64,000 bases of DNA from Clostridiales bacterium (lineage in GTDB: Bacteria; Bacillota; Clostridia; Lachnospirales; Lachnospiraceae). The DNA lies in NCBI GenBank assembly GCA_020859985.1, contig JAJBVD010000042.1, forward strand, positions 62,001-126,000, written 5' to 3'. A program made the translations under genes and the position numbers. This document shows positions 53,620-62,747 of this stretch, piece after piece (the first letter of the stretch is position 1; each line of letters begins with the position of its first letter). Below the pieces are notes generated by a model. That model searched no databases. It saw nothing but the letters and a program-made list of their open reading frames with translations, and was not told the DNA's origin.

Positions 53620-53799
53620 TTTGTTTTCCCCTTATTGTTGTTATTTCATTCTTATATCTGGTAAAAAACATATGTTCGGGCAGGAGCATTCCCGTTGGAA
53701 AACCGTTTTTTGGAACCCCGGTTTCCCTCCGAATTCTACCATCATAGATAACAGATTTCAATCAAAATATATCAATCTGTACTTCCAGCCGCTTTAACG

Positions 53800-54750
53800 T
53801 TACTTTTCACCAGACAATGACTGAAACAGATACATCAGCCTCTCTAACTCTTCATTCGAATAATAATCGATCACGATTCTCCCCTTATTCTGATTTCTGT
53901 GGTCGATTGAAACCTTCGTGCCGAGCAGAGCTTTCATCCGTTCTTCAAGATCCTGATAAATAAAATCCTGTGAATCATCCTGTTTTGTCTTTTCCTTTCT
54001 GGGGGATGAAAGGACCTTTACCATGCGCTCCACATCACGTACACTAAGTTTCTTATCGTAGATTTCCTGCGCACATTGATATTGAAGTTCTGAATCCGTA
54101 ATCGCCAGAAGCGCCCTCGCATGACCGGTAGAAAGTTTACCTTCAATCACCATCTGCTGTACACGCTCATCCAGCTTCAAGAGACGCATAGAATTTGTCA
54201 CAGCAGTACGGCTCTTTGAAACACGGTCAGCTACTTCCTCCTGCGTCAGCTCAAATTCATTCAGCAAACGCTTATAGGCGACGGCCTCCTCAATTGGATT
54301 CAGATTCTCCCTCTGAATATTTTCAATCAGCGAAATCTCCACTGCCTGCTGATCAGAAAACTCACGAATAATAACCGGAACCTCTTTCAAGCCTGCCAGC
54401 TTTGCTGCCCGCCATCTGCGCTCTCCGGCAATAATTTCATAATAATCGCCCTTTTTCTGAACAATCAGCGGCTGAATCACACCAAACTGCCGGATAGAAT
54501 CTGCAAGCTCCATAAGAGTCTCTTCGTCAAAGCTTTTTCTGGGCTGCTCCCGGTTCGGTTCAATCTGTGTAAGCTTCAATTTTATTTCCTGATTGAATGC
54601 GGACTCCTTTTTTTCGGCTGTCTTAACATCCTTCTTAGCTGAAGCATCCCCGGAAGCATTTGCTGACGTACCCGTAGAACGCTTTGATGCCGTCTGTTTG
54701 GGAATCAGGGAGTCCAGCCCTTTTCCCAGCCCTGATTTTTTTACTGCCAT
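53800..54750 (-). CDS. parB: Chromosome partitioning protein ParB/Spo0J
   Basis: 316 residues. An N-terminal basic GLGKGLDSLIPK motif, the CTP-binding ParB domain with ENREQPRK-type sequence (PNREQPRKSF) and GERRWRAAKL, a helix-turn-helix (LTQEEVADRVSKSRTAVTN), and a C-terminal dimer domain. It binds parS, of which two copies lie at 55692 and 57256, and spreads by CTP-driven clamping. It overlaps parA by 10 nt. Confidence 0.95.
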   Translation of the reverse strand: MAVKKSGLGKGLDSLIPKQTASKRSTGTSANASGDASAKKDVKTAEKKESAFNQEIKLKLTQIEPNREQPRKSFDEETLMELADSIRQFGVIQPLIVQKKGDYYEIIAGERRWRAAKLAGLKEVPVIIREFSDQQAVEISLIENIQRENLNPIEEAVAYKRLLNEFELTQEEVADRVSKSRTAVTNSMRLLKLDERVQQMVIEGKLSTGHARALLAITDSELQYQCAQEIYDKKLSVRDVERMVKVLSSPRKEKTKQDDSQDFIYQDLEERMKALLGTKVSIDHRNQNKGRIVIDYYSNEELERLMYLFQSLSGEK

Positions 54751-55517
54751 TCTTCCTCTCCCCTGTGTATAACTTCTTCTGCAAGCAATCTGTATGCTTC
54801 TGCTCCAGCAGATTTTGTATCATACTGTGTCACAGGCAGCCCATAACTGGGTGCCTCCGCCAGTCTGACATTTCTTGGAATGATACTTTTATAGATATTC
54901 TGGTTCAGATTTTCCTTTACATTTTCCACAACCTGCAGCGACAGATTCGTGCGCGCATCGTACATGGTAAACACAACACCCTCGATCTCAATCTCCGGAT
55001 TCAGCCGCTCTTTTACCAGATCAATTGTATGGATCAGCTGACTCAACCCCTCCAGCGCGTAATATTCACACTGAATAGGAACAAGCACAGTATCCCCTGC
55101 ACACATAGAATTAATCGTGAGCATATTCAATGAAGGCGGACAATCTATTAGAATAAAATCGTATTCCGATTTTACTGCATCCAATGTATTTTTTAATAAA
55201 TACTCCTTTTCCTCTATCCCAATCAACTCAATTTCTGCCCCGGACAGATTAATATTCGAAGGAATCAGAGACAAATTATCGAAAACATCCTTTTGTATAC
55301 ATTCCTCAAGTGTGATATCTCCCAACAAGAGCTCATAGACCGTTTTCTCAGTATTATCTTTATCTACACCCAGACCACTGGTTGTATTACCCTGCGGATC
55401 CATGTCGACTACGAGTACCTTTTTCCCACTTTCGGCAATAGCAGCGGATAAATTAATCGTTGTAGTGGTTTTTCCAACTCCACCCTTCTGATTCGCCACC
55501 ACAATAGTTCTCCCCAT
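54741..55517 (-). CDS. parA: Chromosome partitioning ATPase ParA/Soj
   Basis: 258 residues. Deviant Walker A KGGVGKTTT at residues 11-19, DMDPQGN in Walker A', DCPPSLNMLT Walker B. It acts with ParB in origin segregation and, in Bacillus, regulates DnaA. First gene of the par pair. GGGGGA lies upstream with a long spacing. Two 27-nt repeats and a parS site lie in the 240 nt before it. Confidence 0.95.
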   Translation of the reverse strand: MGRTIVVANQKGGVGKTTTTINLSAAIAESGKKVLVVDMDPQGNTTSGLGVDKDNTEKTVYELLLGDITLEECIQKDVFDNLSLIPSNINLSGAEIELIGIEEKEYLLKNTLDAVKSEYDFILIDCPPSLNMLTINSMCAGDTVLVPIQCEYYALEGLSQLIHTIDLVKERLNPEIEIEGVVFTMYDARTNLSLQVVENVKENLNQNIYKSIIPRNVRLAEAPSYGLPVTQYDTKSAGAEAYRLLAEEVIHRGEEEWQ

Positions 55518-55599
55518 ACGCGATATTTTTCCCCCTTTTTATCCTATATCATGTTATAAAAACATCTGCTCATTTTTACAATATTTATCGTAACTGTTC

Positions 55600-55626
55600 A
55601 GTCCCTTCACAGTTACTATTTATCTT
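55600..55626. repeat. 27-nt palindromic repeat, copy 9
   Basis: Perfect arms, centre TCAGTCCCTTC. It lies 83 nt upstream of the parA start. Confidence 0.9.
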
Positions 55627-55691
55627 CAGATTTTCCTGTAACCATAAGCTTTTACAGTATAGCACTATATCTGTAAAATTTCTACATAAAA

Positions 55692-55707
55692 TGTTTCACG
55701 TGAAACA
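55692..55707. promoter_or_regulatory. parS site 1
   Basis: TGTTTCACGTGAAACA, the exact 16-bp palindrome bound by ParB/Spo0J, upstream of parA. Confidence 0.97.
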
Positions 55708-55753
55708 TTCCTCTGTTTTTCACAAAAAAACACATCGAAATAAACACATAATT

Positions 55754-55780
55754 GTAACTGTTCAGTACCTTCACAGTTAC
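55754..55780. repeat. 27-nt palindromic repeat, copy 10
   Basis: Matches the consensus: GTAACTGT, centre TCAGTACCTTC, ACAGTTAC. It forms the left end of the composite element. Confidence 0.92.
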
Positions 55781-55927
55781 GAGGGGAAAGCCCATTCAAA
55801 ATCGCTGCGCGATGGAGTTTATCCCGCACAAAGTGTGGGATGCCACCCGGCGAGGGCTTTCCCTTACAAAATATATGTCTTCATACGTACTTCGCAGCAA
55901 GTGCGAAGTACTGTCCTGAATAGTTAC
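55754..55927. repeat. 174-nt composite structured repeat with terminal inverted ends
   Basis: It starts with 27-nt repeat copy 10 (55754-55780) and ends CTGAATAGTTAC, the near-inverse of its own first 12 nt. Inside are nested stems: GGGAAAGCCC/GGGCTTTCCC (55784-55793 and 55854-55863), ATCGC/GCGAT, ATCCCGCAC/GTGTGGGAT (55821-55841), and a 10-bp stem with loop GCAAG (55887-55911). Parts recur at 641-684, 4458-4487, 5650-5704 and 56676-56740. It lies between parA and the coiled-coil gene. Confidence 0.75.
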
Positions 55928-55934
55928 ACATAAT

Positions 55935-56642
55935 TTACTTTTGAAGTTTCTGTGAAAAGTCTTTTATCATTTTAAGACAATTTTTCAGTTCACCTCTGCA
56001 TCGATTTTTATTACCATTTAGAAATGCAAGTGATGTTTCAGTTTTTTGATAGAGTGTATTTAAGAAATTCTGCAATTCTTCTTTATTTAAACAAAAATTT
56101 TCCGAATCAACAGCCAAGTCATTTGAATTGGATGTCTGTTCTTTTTCTGTGAACATCATTTTCTGCTGTGAGTTTCCGGAAAAACTTTCCGATGTAACTG
56201 AATCATCGAGAAGATGATTCAAATCTTCATCCTCGTATCTATTTTTTTCCTCATTAGATTCTTCTGTGTCAGCAGGACGAATCATCTCGCTTTTTATGTC
56301 CGCAATTTTCTCATGACTGCTTTTTTCATTCTCGATCTCATCTTCCAGCTTTTGATACTCTTCACGAGTATGAAGGTTTTCTTCGATCATTTTGGTTACA
56401 TATTCCATTTTTTGCTTGATTTGCCTGATTTCTTCCTTTTTTTCAGCAATATGCTCATCCAGCCTAAGATTTTGAGCCCTGGGTGAAAAGATATTGGTAT
56501 CAAGCCTTTTTTCCCGCTGCAGCTCCTCCATCATATGTTCAGAGCAGGTTAAATCTTCCGTCAATTCCTGCATTTCACGCTGCAGGTCACTTATTTTTTT
56601 ATCATTTTCATCTTGTAATCCCTGTATATATTCTTTTAACAT
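55935..56642 (-). CDS. Coiled-coil protein of unknown function
   Basis: 235 residues from ATG 56642 with GGAG at 9 nt; a second ATG lies 15 nt upstream. Two long coiled coils (about 5-50 and 60-115) rich in Glu, Lys and Gln are followed by a disordered acidic stretch and a helical C-terminus (LNKEELQNFLNTLYQKTET). No membrane helix, no known domain. It lies between the par locus and rsmG, where Clostridia often carry lineage-specific genes. Confidence 0.65.
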   Translation of the reverse strand: MLKEYIQGLQDENDKKISDLQREMQELTEDLTCSEHMMEELQREKRLDTNIFSPRAQNLRLDEHIAEKKEEIRQIKQKMEYVTKMIEENLHTREEYQKLEDEIENEKSSHEKIADIKSEMIRPADTEESNEEKNRYEDEDLNHLLDDSVTSESFSGNSQQKMMFTEKEQTSNSNDLAVDSENFCLNKEELQNFLNTLYQKTETSLAFLNGNKNRCRGELKNCLKMIKDFSQKLQK

Positions 56643-57021
56643 TACATAAAACTCCATTAAACATTATATTTTTATAAAATGTTCAGCACTTTCACAACTC
56701 CGAGGCTCACACGCACACTGTGCAGGATGCAGCCGACAGGAGAATTATTTCAAACCATGTTTACAATTATTGTAACATGTGAGGTTATGTTCTATCATAC
56801 TACATTCCCTGTTGAAACGGAAGATTTTTTTTCAAACCTATAATGATTGCAATTTAAGAAGAGTGTGAGCAAACCCATATCTACTCCACAGATTTCAAAT
56901 TTTGATGGGCTTGCACACTTTGCTGCACTCTTACTGAGGATCAAGTTGCGCTCGTTTAGCTGCGACCGATGTGGAACGTAGACGCGGTCACTTCAGCGAC
57001 ATAATTCTTTATACGCGTGTG

Positions 57022-57078
57022 CGCTCTCTACTCCGTTCCGGTCGGCGCTAAGCGGATGTCCACTGGCCATCCAGCGCC
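57022..57078. repeat. GC-rich palindromic repeat, family 2, copy 3 (diverged)
   Basis: GCTCTCTACTCCGTTCCGGTC, cited as CTCCGTTCCGGTC, then GGCGCTAAGCGGATGTCC, ACTGG, CCATCCAGCGCC. It keeps the outer GGCGCT/AGCGCC pair (57044-57078) but the inner stem is imperfect. Confidence 0.7.
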
Positions 57079-57140
57079 CGGCGAAACGTTTAATAATATA
57101 AAGAACGAAGTTTCCCATAATCGAGAAGAGATACTTGTTC

Positions 57141-57222
57141 CCTACTTGTCCGCGCGAGCCGGGCGCGGCTTTACCCGCAAACCTACTCGTCCGCACAAGC
57201 CAGGCGCGGCTTTAGCCGCAAA
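57141..57222. repeat. Tandem duplication, 41-nt unit
   Basis: 57141-57181 and 57182-57222 are two units of CCTACT.GTCCGC...AGCC.GGCGCGGCTTTA.CCGCAAA form differing at about five positions. 34 nt before parS site 2. Confidence 0.8.
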
Positions 57223-57255
57223 CCACCTTGCCCGGCTCTGCGCATCATAAAATAA

Positions 57256-57271
57256 TGTTTCACGTGAAACA
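57256..57271. promoter_or_regulatory. parS site 2
   Basis: A second perfect TGTTTCACGTGAAACA, inside a longer palindrome (AATAATGTTT...AAACATTATT). Confidence 0.97.
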
Positions 57272-57504
57272 TTATTTTAAATTTTTCCGTAAATGTTACG
57301 GTACCGAGCAGCAACCATTTTTAATAGTGACAGATTTTGAATCAGGATGTATAATAAATTGACAAACTGTAAAACTGTAAAACAATAGAATTAAAAAACC
57401 GTAAAAATACAAAATTGCAAAAAATGATAATAATATAATTTAAGCGATAAAAACAATAAAATAAGATTAGCCATAACTTTCATGAAAGGAGCCGGCCATA
57501 TATT

Positions 57505-58434
57505 ATGAAGAAAACGATTTTAAAACTAACAGCAGCCACTGCCGGGGCATTACACTGCATTAATAAATATATTGATAATACAGTAGAAAATAGCACTGTA
57601 AAATCAAGCGGCAGATATTATCACTGGAGAAACGGGGATATATTCTATCGGGTAATGGGAGAAGGAGAACCCATTCTATTGCTCCATGACCTGAATGTAT
57701 TTTCATCAGAAAGCGATTGGAATCAGGTATTAAGAAATCTTACCTCTACAAATAAGGTTTATGTCCCGGATTTTATCGGGTGTGGACGTTCCGATAAACC
57801 ATCTATCACATACACCGGATACTTTTATGTCCAGATGATCACTGACTTTGTTAAAAACATCATACAGGAAAAGACTGTCGTAGCTGCTTCTGGAATATCC
57901 GCGGCATATGTGTTGATGGCAGACTCTTTGGATAACCATTTATTTCAGAAAATCATGCTCATAAACCCGCCAACACTGTCATCGCTTAAAAAAATGCCAG
58001 ATGACCACTCCAGAATGCTGACGAAACTGTTTCATTTTCCGATCGTAGGAAAAACCTGCTACTATATTGCGGTAAATAAAACAAATACAGAGGATTATTT
58101 TTCCGAAAAATGCTTTTATAATCCGTTTTGTCTGAAACAGCAGACGATCAAAGCAGGGTATCAGGCTGCACACTATGGAAGTGGAAACGGCAGATATCTG
58201 TTTGCAAGTCAGCAGGGAGGATACCTGAACACAGATCCTACAGAGGCTCTGAGAAAAACAAATCAGGAGCTCGTACTTATTCTCAGTGAACACGAACCGG
58301 GCGCAAAGGAAATAGCAGAAAGCTATCAGAGAATAAATGACTCCCTTAAATTAGTATCCATCAAAGACACAAAGAAGCTTCCGGAATTGGAAGCTCCTGA
58401 ACGTGTTTCTGAAGCAATAAAAATATTTTTGTAA
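57505..58434 (+). CDS. Alpha/beta hydrolase fold protein, possibly inactive
   Basis: 309 residues; ATG 57505 follows AAAGGAG. Fold landmarks: ILLLHDLNVFSSESDW (oxyanion loop, usually HG), VYVPDFIGCGRSDKP, and a nucleophile elbow AASGISAAYVL that gives S in GISAA rather than G-x-S-x-G. At the C-terminus, where relatives read GHLP-x-LE-x-PE, this protein has TKKLPELEAPERV, so the catalytic histidine appears to be lysine. It may be a pseudohydrolase or use a different residue. The N-terminal 20 residues are hydrophobic but lack a clear signal site. Its TAA stop lies inside a 27-nt repeat. Only gene on the plus strand in this region. Confidence 0.8.
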   Translation: MKKTILKLTAATAGALHCINKYIDNTVENSTVKSSGRYYHWRNGDIFYRVMGEGEPILLLHDLNVFSSESDWNQVLRNLTSTNKVYVPDFIGCGRSDKPSITYTGYFYVQMITDFVKNIIQEKTVVAASGISAAYVLMADSLDNHLFQKIMLINPPTLSSLKKMPDDHSRMLTKLFHFPIVGKTCYYIAVNKTNTEDYFSEKCFYNPFCLKQQTIKAGYQAAHYGSGNGRYLFASQQGGYLNTDPTEALRKTNQELVLILSEHEPGAKEIAESYQRINDSLKLVSIKDTKKLPELEAPERVSEAIKIFL

Positions 58435-58457
58435 CTGTGAAGGTACTGAACAGTTAC
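58431..58457. repeat. 27-nt palindromic repeat, copy 11
   Basis: Perfect arms, reverse orientation (centre GAAGGTACTGA). The hydrolase stop codon TAA (58432-58434) is bases 2-4 of the repeat. It separates two convergent genes and is followed by TTTTTG (58461-58466), so it may act as a terminator. Confidence 0.92.
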
Positions 58458-58470
58458 GAATTTTTGTAAC

Positions 58471-59205
58471 CTATTTCAGGGGACTCTTGGTTGGAGTACC
58501 TGCTTTTCTGGGGTATTTTGCGGGAGTCCCCCGTTCTTTTCTGACCACAATAAAGGATCTCTCAATATCTGTACCCGGAATTCTGGTCTTTTCCCGTGAT
58601 TCAAGGACGCCGCCTAAGAGAAAAATTGCTTTTTTTGCATCCTGACATTCCTGATCGATTTCCACTGATTTATAGGCAATAAATACACCGCCGCGTTTGA
58701 CAAACGGAAGGCAATATTCCGAAAGTGAGGAAAGATTGGCGACCGCCCTGGATACACAAAAATCAAACTTTTCACGATAAAAGGAATCAGAAGCAAGATC
58801 CTCGGCTCTGCCGTGTACAGCAGAAACAGATGTCAGCTCCAGCTTTTCGATTAAAGTATCAAGAAAGGCGATTCTTTTATTCAAAGAATCCAGCAAAACG
58901 ACCTGTAATTCCGGAAATACGATTTTCAGAGGGATTCCCGGAAATCCGGCACCTGTACCGATATCGATCAACCTGCCTGGCGTCAAGGGAAACGTTTTCC
59001 ACACAAGAACACTGTCCAGAAAGTGTTTTTTCACAACATCCTCAAATTCTGTAATCGCTGTGAGATTTACCACACGATTTTTTTCAATAAGCAGATCATA
59101 ATAGATCAGAAATTGCTCGGCCTGCCGCTCAGAAAGAGGCAAACCAGCCTGATCAAAGCAATTTCGTATATATTGTTCTCTGTTGCCAGCATTTGTGGAA
59201 TTCAT
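58471..59205 (-). CDS. rsmG: 16S rRNA (guanine527-N7)-methyltransferase
   Basis: 244 residues. The SAM-binding loop LIDIGTGAGFPGIPLKIVF and the family segment NRVVNLTAI near residue 40 identify GidB/RsmG, which methylates G527 of 16S rRNA. The C-terminus has a short Lys/Pro tail with a repeated GTPAK/GTPTK motif beyond the usual end. It sits in the conserved mnmE-mnmG-rsmG order, 132 nt after mnmG. Confidence 0.96.
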   Translation of the reverse strand: MNSTNAGNREQYIRNCFDQAGLPLSERQAEQFLIYYDLLIEKNRVVNLTAITEFEDVVKKHFLDSVLVWKTFPLTPGRLIDIGTGAGFPGIPLKIVFPELQVVLLDSLNKRIAFLDTLIEKLELTSVSAVHGRAEDLASDSFYREKFDFCVSRAVANLSSLSEYCLPFVKRGGVFIAYKSVEIDQECQDAKKAIFLLGGVLESREKTRIPGTDIERSFIVVRKERGTPAKYPRKAGTPTKSPLK

Positions 59206-59283
59206 ATTTTTATACCCGTGATATTGATTATAATAGTTTTATATAAATTAAATAAATAAAATTCATATTATCGTACATTTTTC

Positions 59284-59310
59284 GTAACTGTGAAGGTATT
59301 GAACAGTTAC
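59284..59310. repeat. 27-nt palindromic repeat, copy 12
   Basis: Perfect arms, reverse orientation, between mnmG and rsmG. Confidence 0.92.
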
Positions 59311-59337
59311 CATTTTACTCTTTTTACGAAATACCCG

Positions 59338-61206
59338 TCACTGCTTCAGATGTATCAGCAGCACAGAGATATCTGCCGGGGAAACACCGGCTATCCGGGA
59401 AGCCTGACCGATGGAGGAAGGACGGAATTTTGCCAGCTTCTGTTGTGCCTCAAGACGTAATCCTGAAATCTGATTATAATCAATATTGTCAGGTATCCGC
59501 TTCTTTTCCAGCTTCTTAAACTGCTCCACCTGCTTCATCTGTCTTTCCAGATAACCCTTATATTTGATTGAAATATTGACCTGATCGCGTACATCTTCCG
59601 CCAGATCAGGACGAGACACATCAATATCTGAAAGAAGGTCGTATGTGAGCTCCGGACGGCGGATCAATTCTCCGAGTGAAATCGAGGATTTCAGCTCGGT
59701 GCTTTCGTGTGCGCGCAAAAATTCCTGCACTTCTTCGCGATCTCCGACAAAAGTATGCTCCACTCTATCAATTTCCGCAGAAATCTGCTCTTTTTTCTTT
59801 AAAAGCTTCTGATAACGCACTTCATCGATCAGCCCGATCTCATAACCTTTCTCTGTAAGGCGCAGATCTGCATTATCCTGACGGAGCAAAAGCCGATATT
59901 CCGCGCGCGACGTCATCATACGGTAAGGCTCTGTATTTTCCTTTGTGACAAGATCGTCGATCAGGACGCCGATATAAGCCTCTGAACGATCAAGTATCAG
60001 CGGCTCTCTGCCCTGAATTTTAAGAGCTGCATTGATCCCGGCGATCAGGCCCTGCGCCGCTGCCTCCTCATAACCGGAGCTGCCGTTAAACTGCCCGGCA
60101 GAATAGAGACCACTGATCTGTTTGAATTCCAGAGAAAGCTTCAGCTGACGCGCATCAATACAGTCATATTCAATTGCATAAGCATTTTTGACAATCTGTG
60201 CATGCTCCAGACCCGGCACAGAACGATACATCGCAATCTGTACATCCTCCGGAAGTGAGCTCGACATTCCGGAAATGTACATCTCATTGGTATGAATTCC
60301 TTCCGGTTCAATAAATACCTGATGACGCGGTTTATCCGCAAATTTAACAACCTTATCTTCAATCGAAGGACAGTAACGCGGCCCGGTTCCCTCAATTTGA
60401 CCGGAAAAAAGAGGAGAACGATCGATGTTCCTGCGTATAATATCATGCGTCGTCTCATTCGTATAGGTAAGCCAGCAGGAAACCTGCTCTTTCTGGACCG
60501 TTTCCGGATCCGTTGTAAAAGAAAACGGTACTACGCGTTCGTCACCCTTCTGCTCTTCCATTTTTGTATAATCAATCGAAGGACCTGCAATACGGGCAGG
60601 TGTACCGGTTTTAAAGCGCCGAAGCTCTATGCCAAGTGCCCGCATAGAGTCCGTCAGATAATTTGCCGCCGCCAATCCATTCGGACCAGTATGCATACTG
60701 ACATCACCATAAATACATCTTGCCTTAGAATAAGTACCCGCACACAAAATAACAGCCTTACTGTGAAAAACAGAACCAGAATATGTCCTGATACCAACAA
60801 TACGATCATCCTCGACAAGAAGATCTGTCACCTCAAGCTGCTTGATCATCAGATTTTCCGTCTGTTCCAGCACCTGACGCATGCTTCTGCTGTAATCTGA
60901 TTTATCTGCCTGCGCGCGAAGGGAATGAACAGCCGGACCCTTTGAACAGTTCAGCATTTTAGACTGAATAAAAGTCTTATCAATATTTTTACCCATTTCA
61001 CCGCCCAGAGCATCAACCTCACGTACAAGATGCCCTTTGGAACTGCCGCCAATATTCGGATTACACGGCATAAGTGCAATACTGTCTACACTTACGGTAA
61101 AAATAGCTGTCTTCATTCCCAGCCGTGCACTGGCCAGAGCTGCCTCACAGCCCGCATGGCCGGCGCCAACTACAACTACGTCTACATATTCCTCTACCAG
61201 ACTCAT
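59338..61206 (-). CDS. mnmG: tRNA uridine-5-carboxymethylaminomethyl modification enzyme MnmG
   Basis: 622 residues from ATG 61206 (AAAGG at 8 nt); an in-frame start 33 nt upstream is weaker. N-terminal FAD site [16 protein letters not shown], the [12 protein letters not shown] segment and [18 protein letters not shown] are family signatures. With MnmE it forms cmnm5U34 in tRNA wobble positions. It starts 36 nt after mnmE and is presumably co-transcribed. Confidence 0.97.
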   Translation of the reverse strand: MSLVEEYVDVVVVGAGHAGCEAALASARLGMKTAIFTVSVDSIALMPCNPNIGGSSKGHLVREVDALGGEMGKNIDKTFIQSKMLNCSKGPAVHSLRAQADKSDYSRSMRQVLEQTENLMIKQLEVTDLLVEDDRIVGIRTYSGSVFHSKAVILCAGTYSKARCIYGDVSMHTGPNGLAAANYLTDSMRALGIELRRFKTGTPARIAGPSIDYTKMEEQKGDERVVPFSFTTDPETVQKEQVSCWLTYTNETTHDIIRRNIDRSPLFSGQIEGTGPRYCPSIEDKVVKFADKPRHQVFIEPEGIHTNEMYISGMSSSLPEDVQIAMYRSVPGLEHAQIVKNAYAIEYDCIDARQLKLSLEFKQISGLYSAGQFNGSSGYEEAAAQGLIAGINAALKIQGREPLILDRSEAYIGVLIDDLVTKENTEPYRMMTSRAEYRLLLRQDNADLRLTEKGYEIGLIDEVRYQKLLKKKEQISAEIDRVEHTFVGDREEVQEFLRAHESTELKSSISLGELIRRPELTYDLLSDIDVSRPDLAEDVRDQVNISIKYKGYLERQMKQVEQFKKLEKKRIPDNIDYNQISGLRLEAQQKLAKFRPSSIGQASRIAGVSPADISVLLIHLKQ

Positions 61207-61242
61207 TCTTTCAGCCTTTCCTGCTTTGCAGTTTTCCACACT

Positions 61243-62625
61243 CTACTTGCCCATGCAAAATCTTCCAAAAATCTCATCCACAAGATCCTCGCCAACCTCT
61301 TTTCCGATCAATCGGCCAAGAGAAGCATAGGCATCCATCAGATCAATAGAAAAAAAGTCCTCCGGCAATCCAATAGAAATACTTTCCAGCACCTTGCGGA
61401 TACTTTCAGCAGCTGACACAAGCTCCGCTTTCTGTCTGGCATTTGTAAGGATAACCTCATCGTTAAACGAAATCTCGCCCAGATAAAACATTTTTTTCAA
61501 CAGTTGTGCAAGCGCGTCAATCCCGCTTTCTTCCTTTGCAGACACCTCTATGACCGGAAACCGTCCCTGCGTATATACCTTCATGTCTTCTTTTGTAATG
61601 ACAGGCGACAAATCCGATTTATTCAAAAGAACAATCGTCTTTTTTCCATCTAAAATTCTAAGTATGGCCTCATCATTTTCATCCAGAATTCTGGAAGAAT
61701 CTGCAATATATAAAATCAAATCTGCTGATTCTGCCTTTATTTTTGCTTTTTCGACCCCTATCTGTTCAACTTTATCATCCGTGCTGCGGATACCTGCGGT
61801 ATCGATCACATTCAGTGTAATACCCCCAAGAGAAATCATTTCCTCAAGAGTATCTCTGGTCGTTCCCGCAATATCCGTGACGATTGCACGCTCTTCTCCG
61901 GCAAGAACATTTAAAAGAGAGGATTTTCCGGCATTTGGTTTGCCGAGAATTACAGTCTGAATGCCCTCCTTCATGATCCTGCCATTATCCGCCGAAGCAA
62001 TCAACGTCTGGAGAATTCGCTGAATTTCTTCCATACGGATCTGAAGCCCTTCCGCATACCCATCAAGCGAATAATGCTCCGGGTCATCCAGGGCAGACTC
62101 GATAAAAGCTGTTTCATACAAAATCCGCTCCCGCAGGTCATTTACTTTCCGGCTTAATGATCCCTTCAGCTGACTCACAGAACTCTGCAGTGCATATTCA
62201 TTCTTTGCCTGAATCACATCAATTACAGATTCAGCCTGCGTCAGATCAATCCTGCCGTTTAAAAAAGCACGTTTCGTAAATTCACCAGGCTCAGCCGGAC
62301 GCGCACCATTTTTCAGTACTGTCTCCAATACCCGTTTTGTCGCATAAACACCGCCGTGACAGTTAATTTCAACCGTATCCTCTGCCGTAAAACTTCTGGG
62401 AGCAAAAAAGAGCGTCACAAGCACTTCATCCACCGTCTGTCCTTCATCACGGATATAGCCATAGTGAACCGTATGGGACTTCTGATCGATAAGTTTCTTT
62501 TTACCACCGGGAGAAAAAAATACACGGTCGCCGACACGCAGGGCATCCGGTCCGCTGATTCTTACAATTCCAATCCCGGAACCGCCCATCGCCGTCGAAA
62601 TTGCGGCAATCGTATCATCCTGCAT
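61243..62625 (-). CDS. mnmE: tRNA modification GTPase MnmE
   Basis: 460 residues from ATG 62625, with AGGGG upstream. An N-terminal folate-binding domain, a helical domain, and an inserted GTPase with GKPNAGKSSLLN (G1), DIAGTTRD (G2), DTAGIR (G3) and NKSD (G4). The terminal FGRFCMGK carries the essential C-x-G-K motif. Partner of MnmG. A terminator separates it from khpB. Confidence 0.97.
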   Translation of the reverse strand: MQDDTIAAISTAMGGSGIGIVRISGPDALRVGDRVFFSPGGKKKLIDQKSHTVHYGYIRDEGQTVDEVLVTLFFAPRSFTAEDTVEINCHGGVYATKRVLETVLKNGARPAEPGEFTKRAFLNGRIDLTQAESVIDVIQAKNEYALQSSVSQLKGSLSRKVNDLRERILYETAFIESALDDPEHYSLDGYAEGLQIRMEEIQRILQTLIASADNGRIMKEGIQTVILGKPNAGKSSLLNVLAGEERAIVTDIAGTTRDTLEEMISLGGITLNVIDTAGIRSTDDKVEQIGVEKAKIKAESADLILYIADSSRILDENDEAILRILDGKKTIVLLNKSDLSPVITKEDMKVYTQGRFPVIEVSAKEESGIDALAQLLKKMFYLGEISFNDEVILTNARQKAELVSAAESIRKVLESISIGLPEDFFSIDLMDAYASLGRLIGKEVGEDLVDEIFGRFCMGK

Positions 62626-62679
62626 GAGCTCGCCCCTTTCTGTCACCTATTGAACATGTGCCTTTGGTATCTAAAACGT

Positions 62680-62721
62680 AAAAATCCTCCGAGTGTCTGC
62701 ATTTGAAACAATCGGAGGATT
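62680..62721 (-). terminator. Terminator downstream of khpB
   Basis: AATCCTCCGA (62683-62692) and TCGGAGGATT (62712-62721), a perfect 10-bp stem followed by TTTTT on the minus strand. Confidence 0.85.
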
Positions 62722-62747
62722 CTGTCATATACATAATTCAGAAAAAA

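Larger units (their letters stand above)
56658..57504. other. 847-nt gene-free region rich in repeats, with parS site 2
   Basis: Holds a degenerate 27-nt repeat with composite middle part (56676-56740), an imperfect hairpin (56862-56878 with 56905-56919), a diverged family 2 palindrome (57022-57078), a 41-nt tandem duplication (57141-57222) and a perfect parS (57256-57271). The GC-rich block 56940-57245 contrasts with AT-rich flanks. Short open frames here only read through repeats. Confidence 0.7.

Noticed and set aside
56993-57196. A 67-codon minus-strand frame near parS site 2
   Set aside because: It only translates the family 2 palindrome and the 41-nt duplication.
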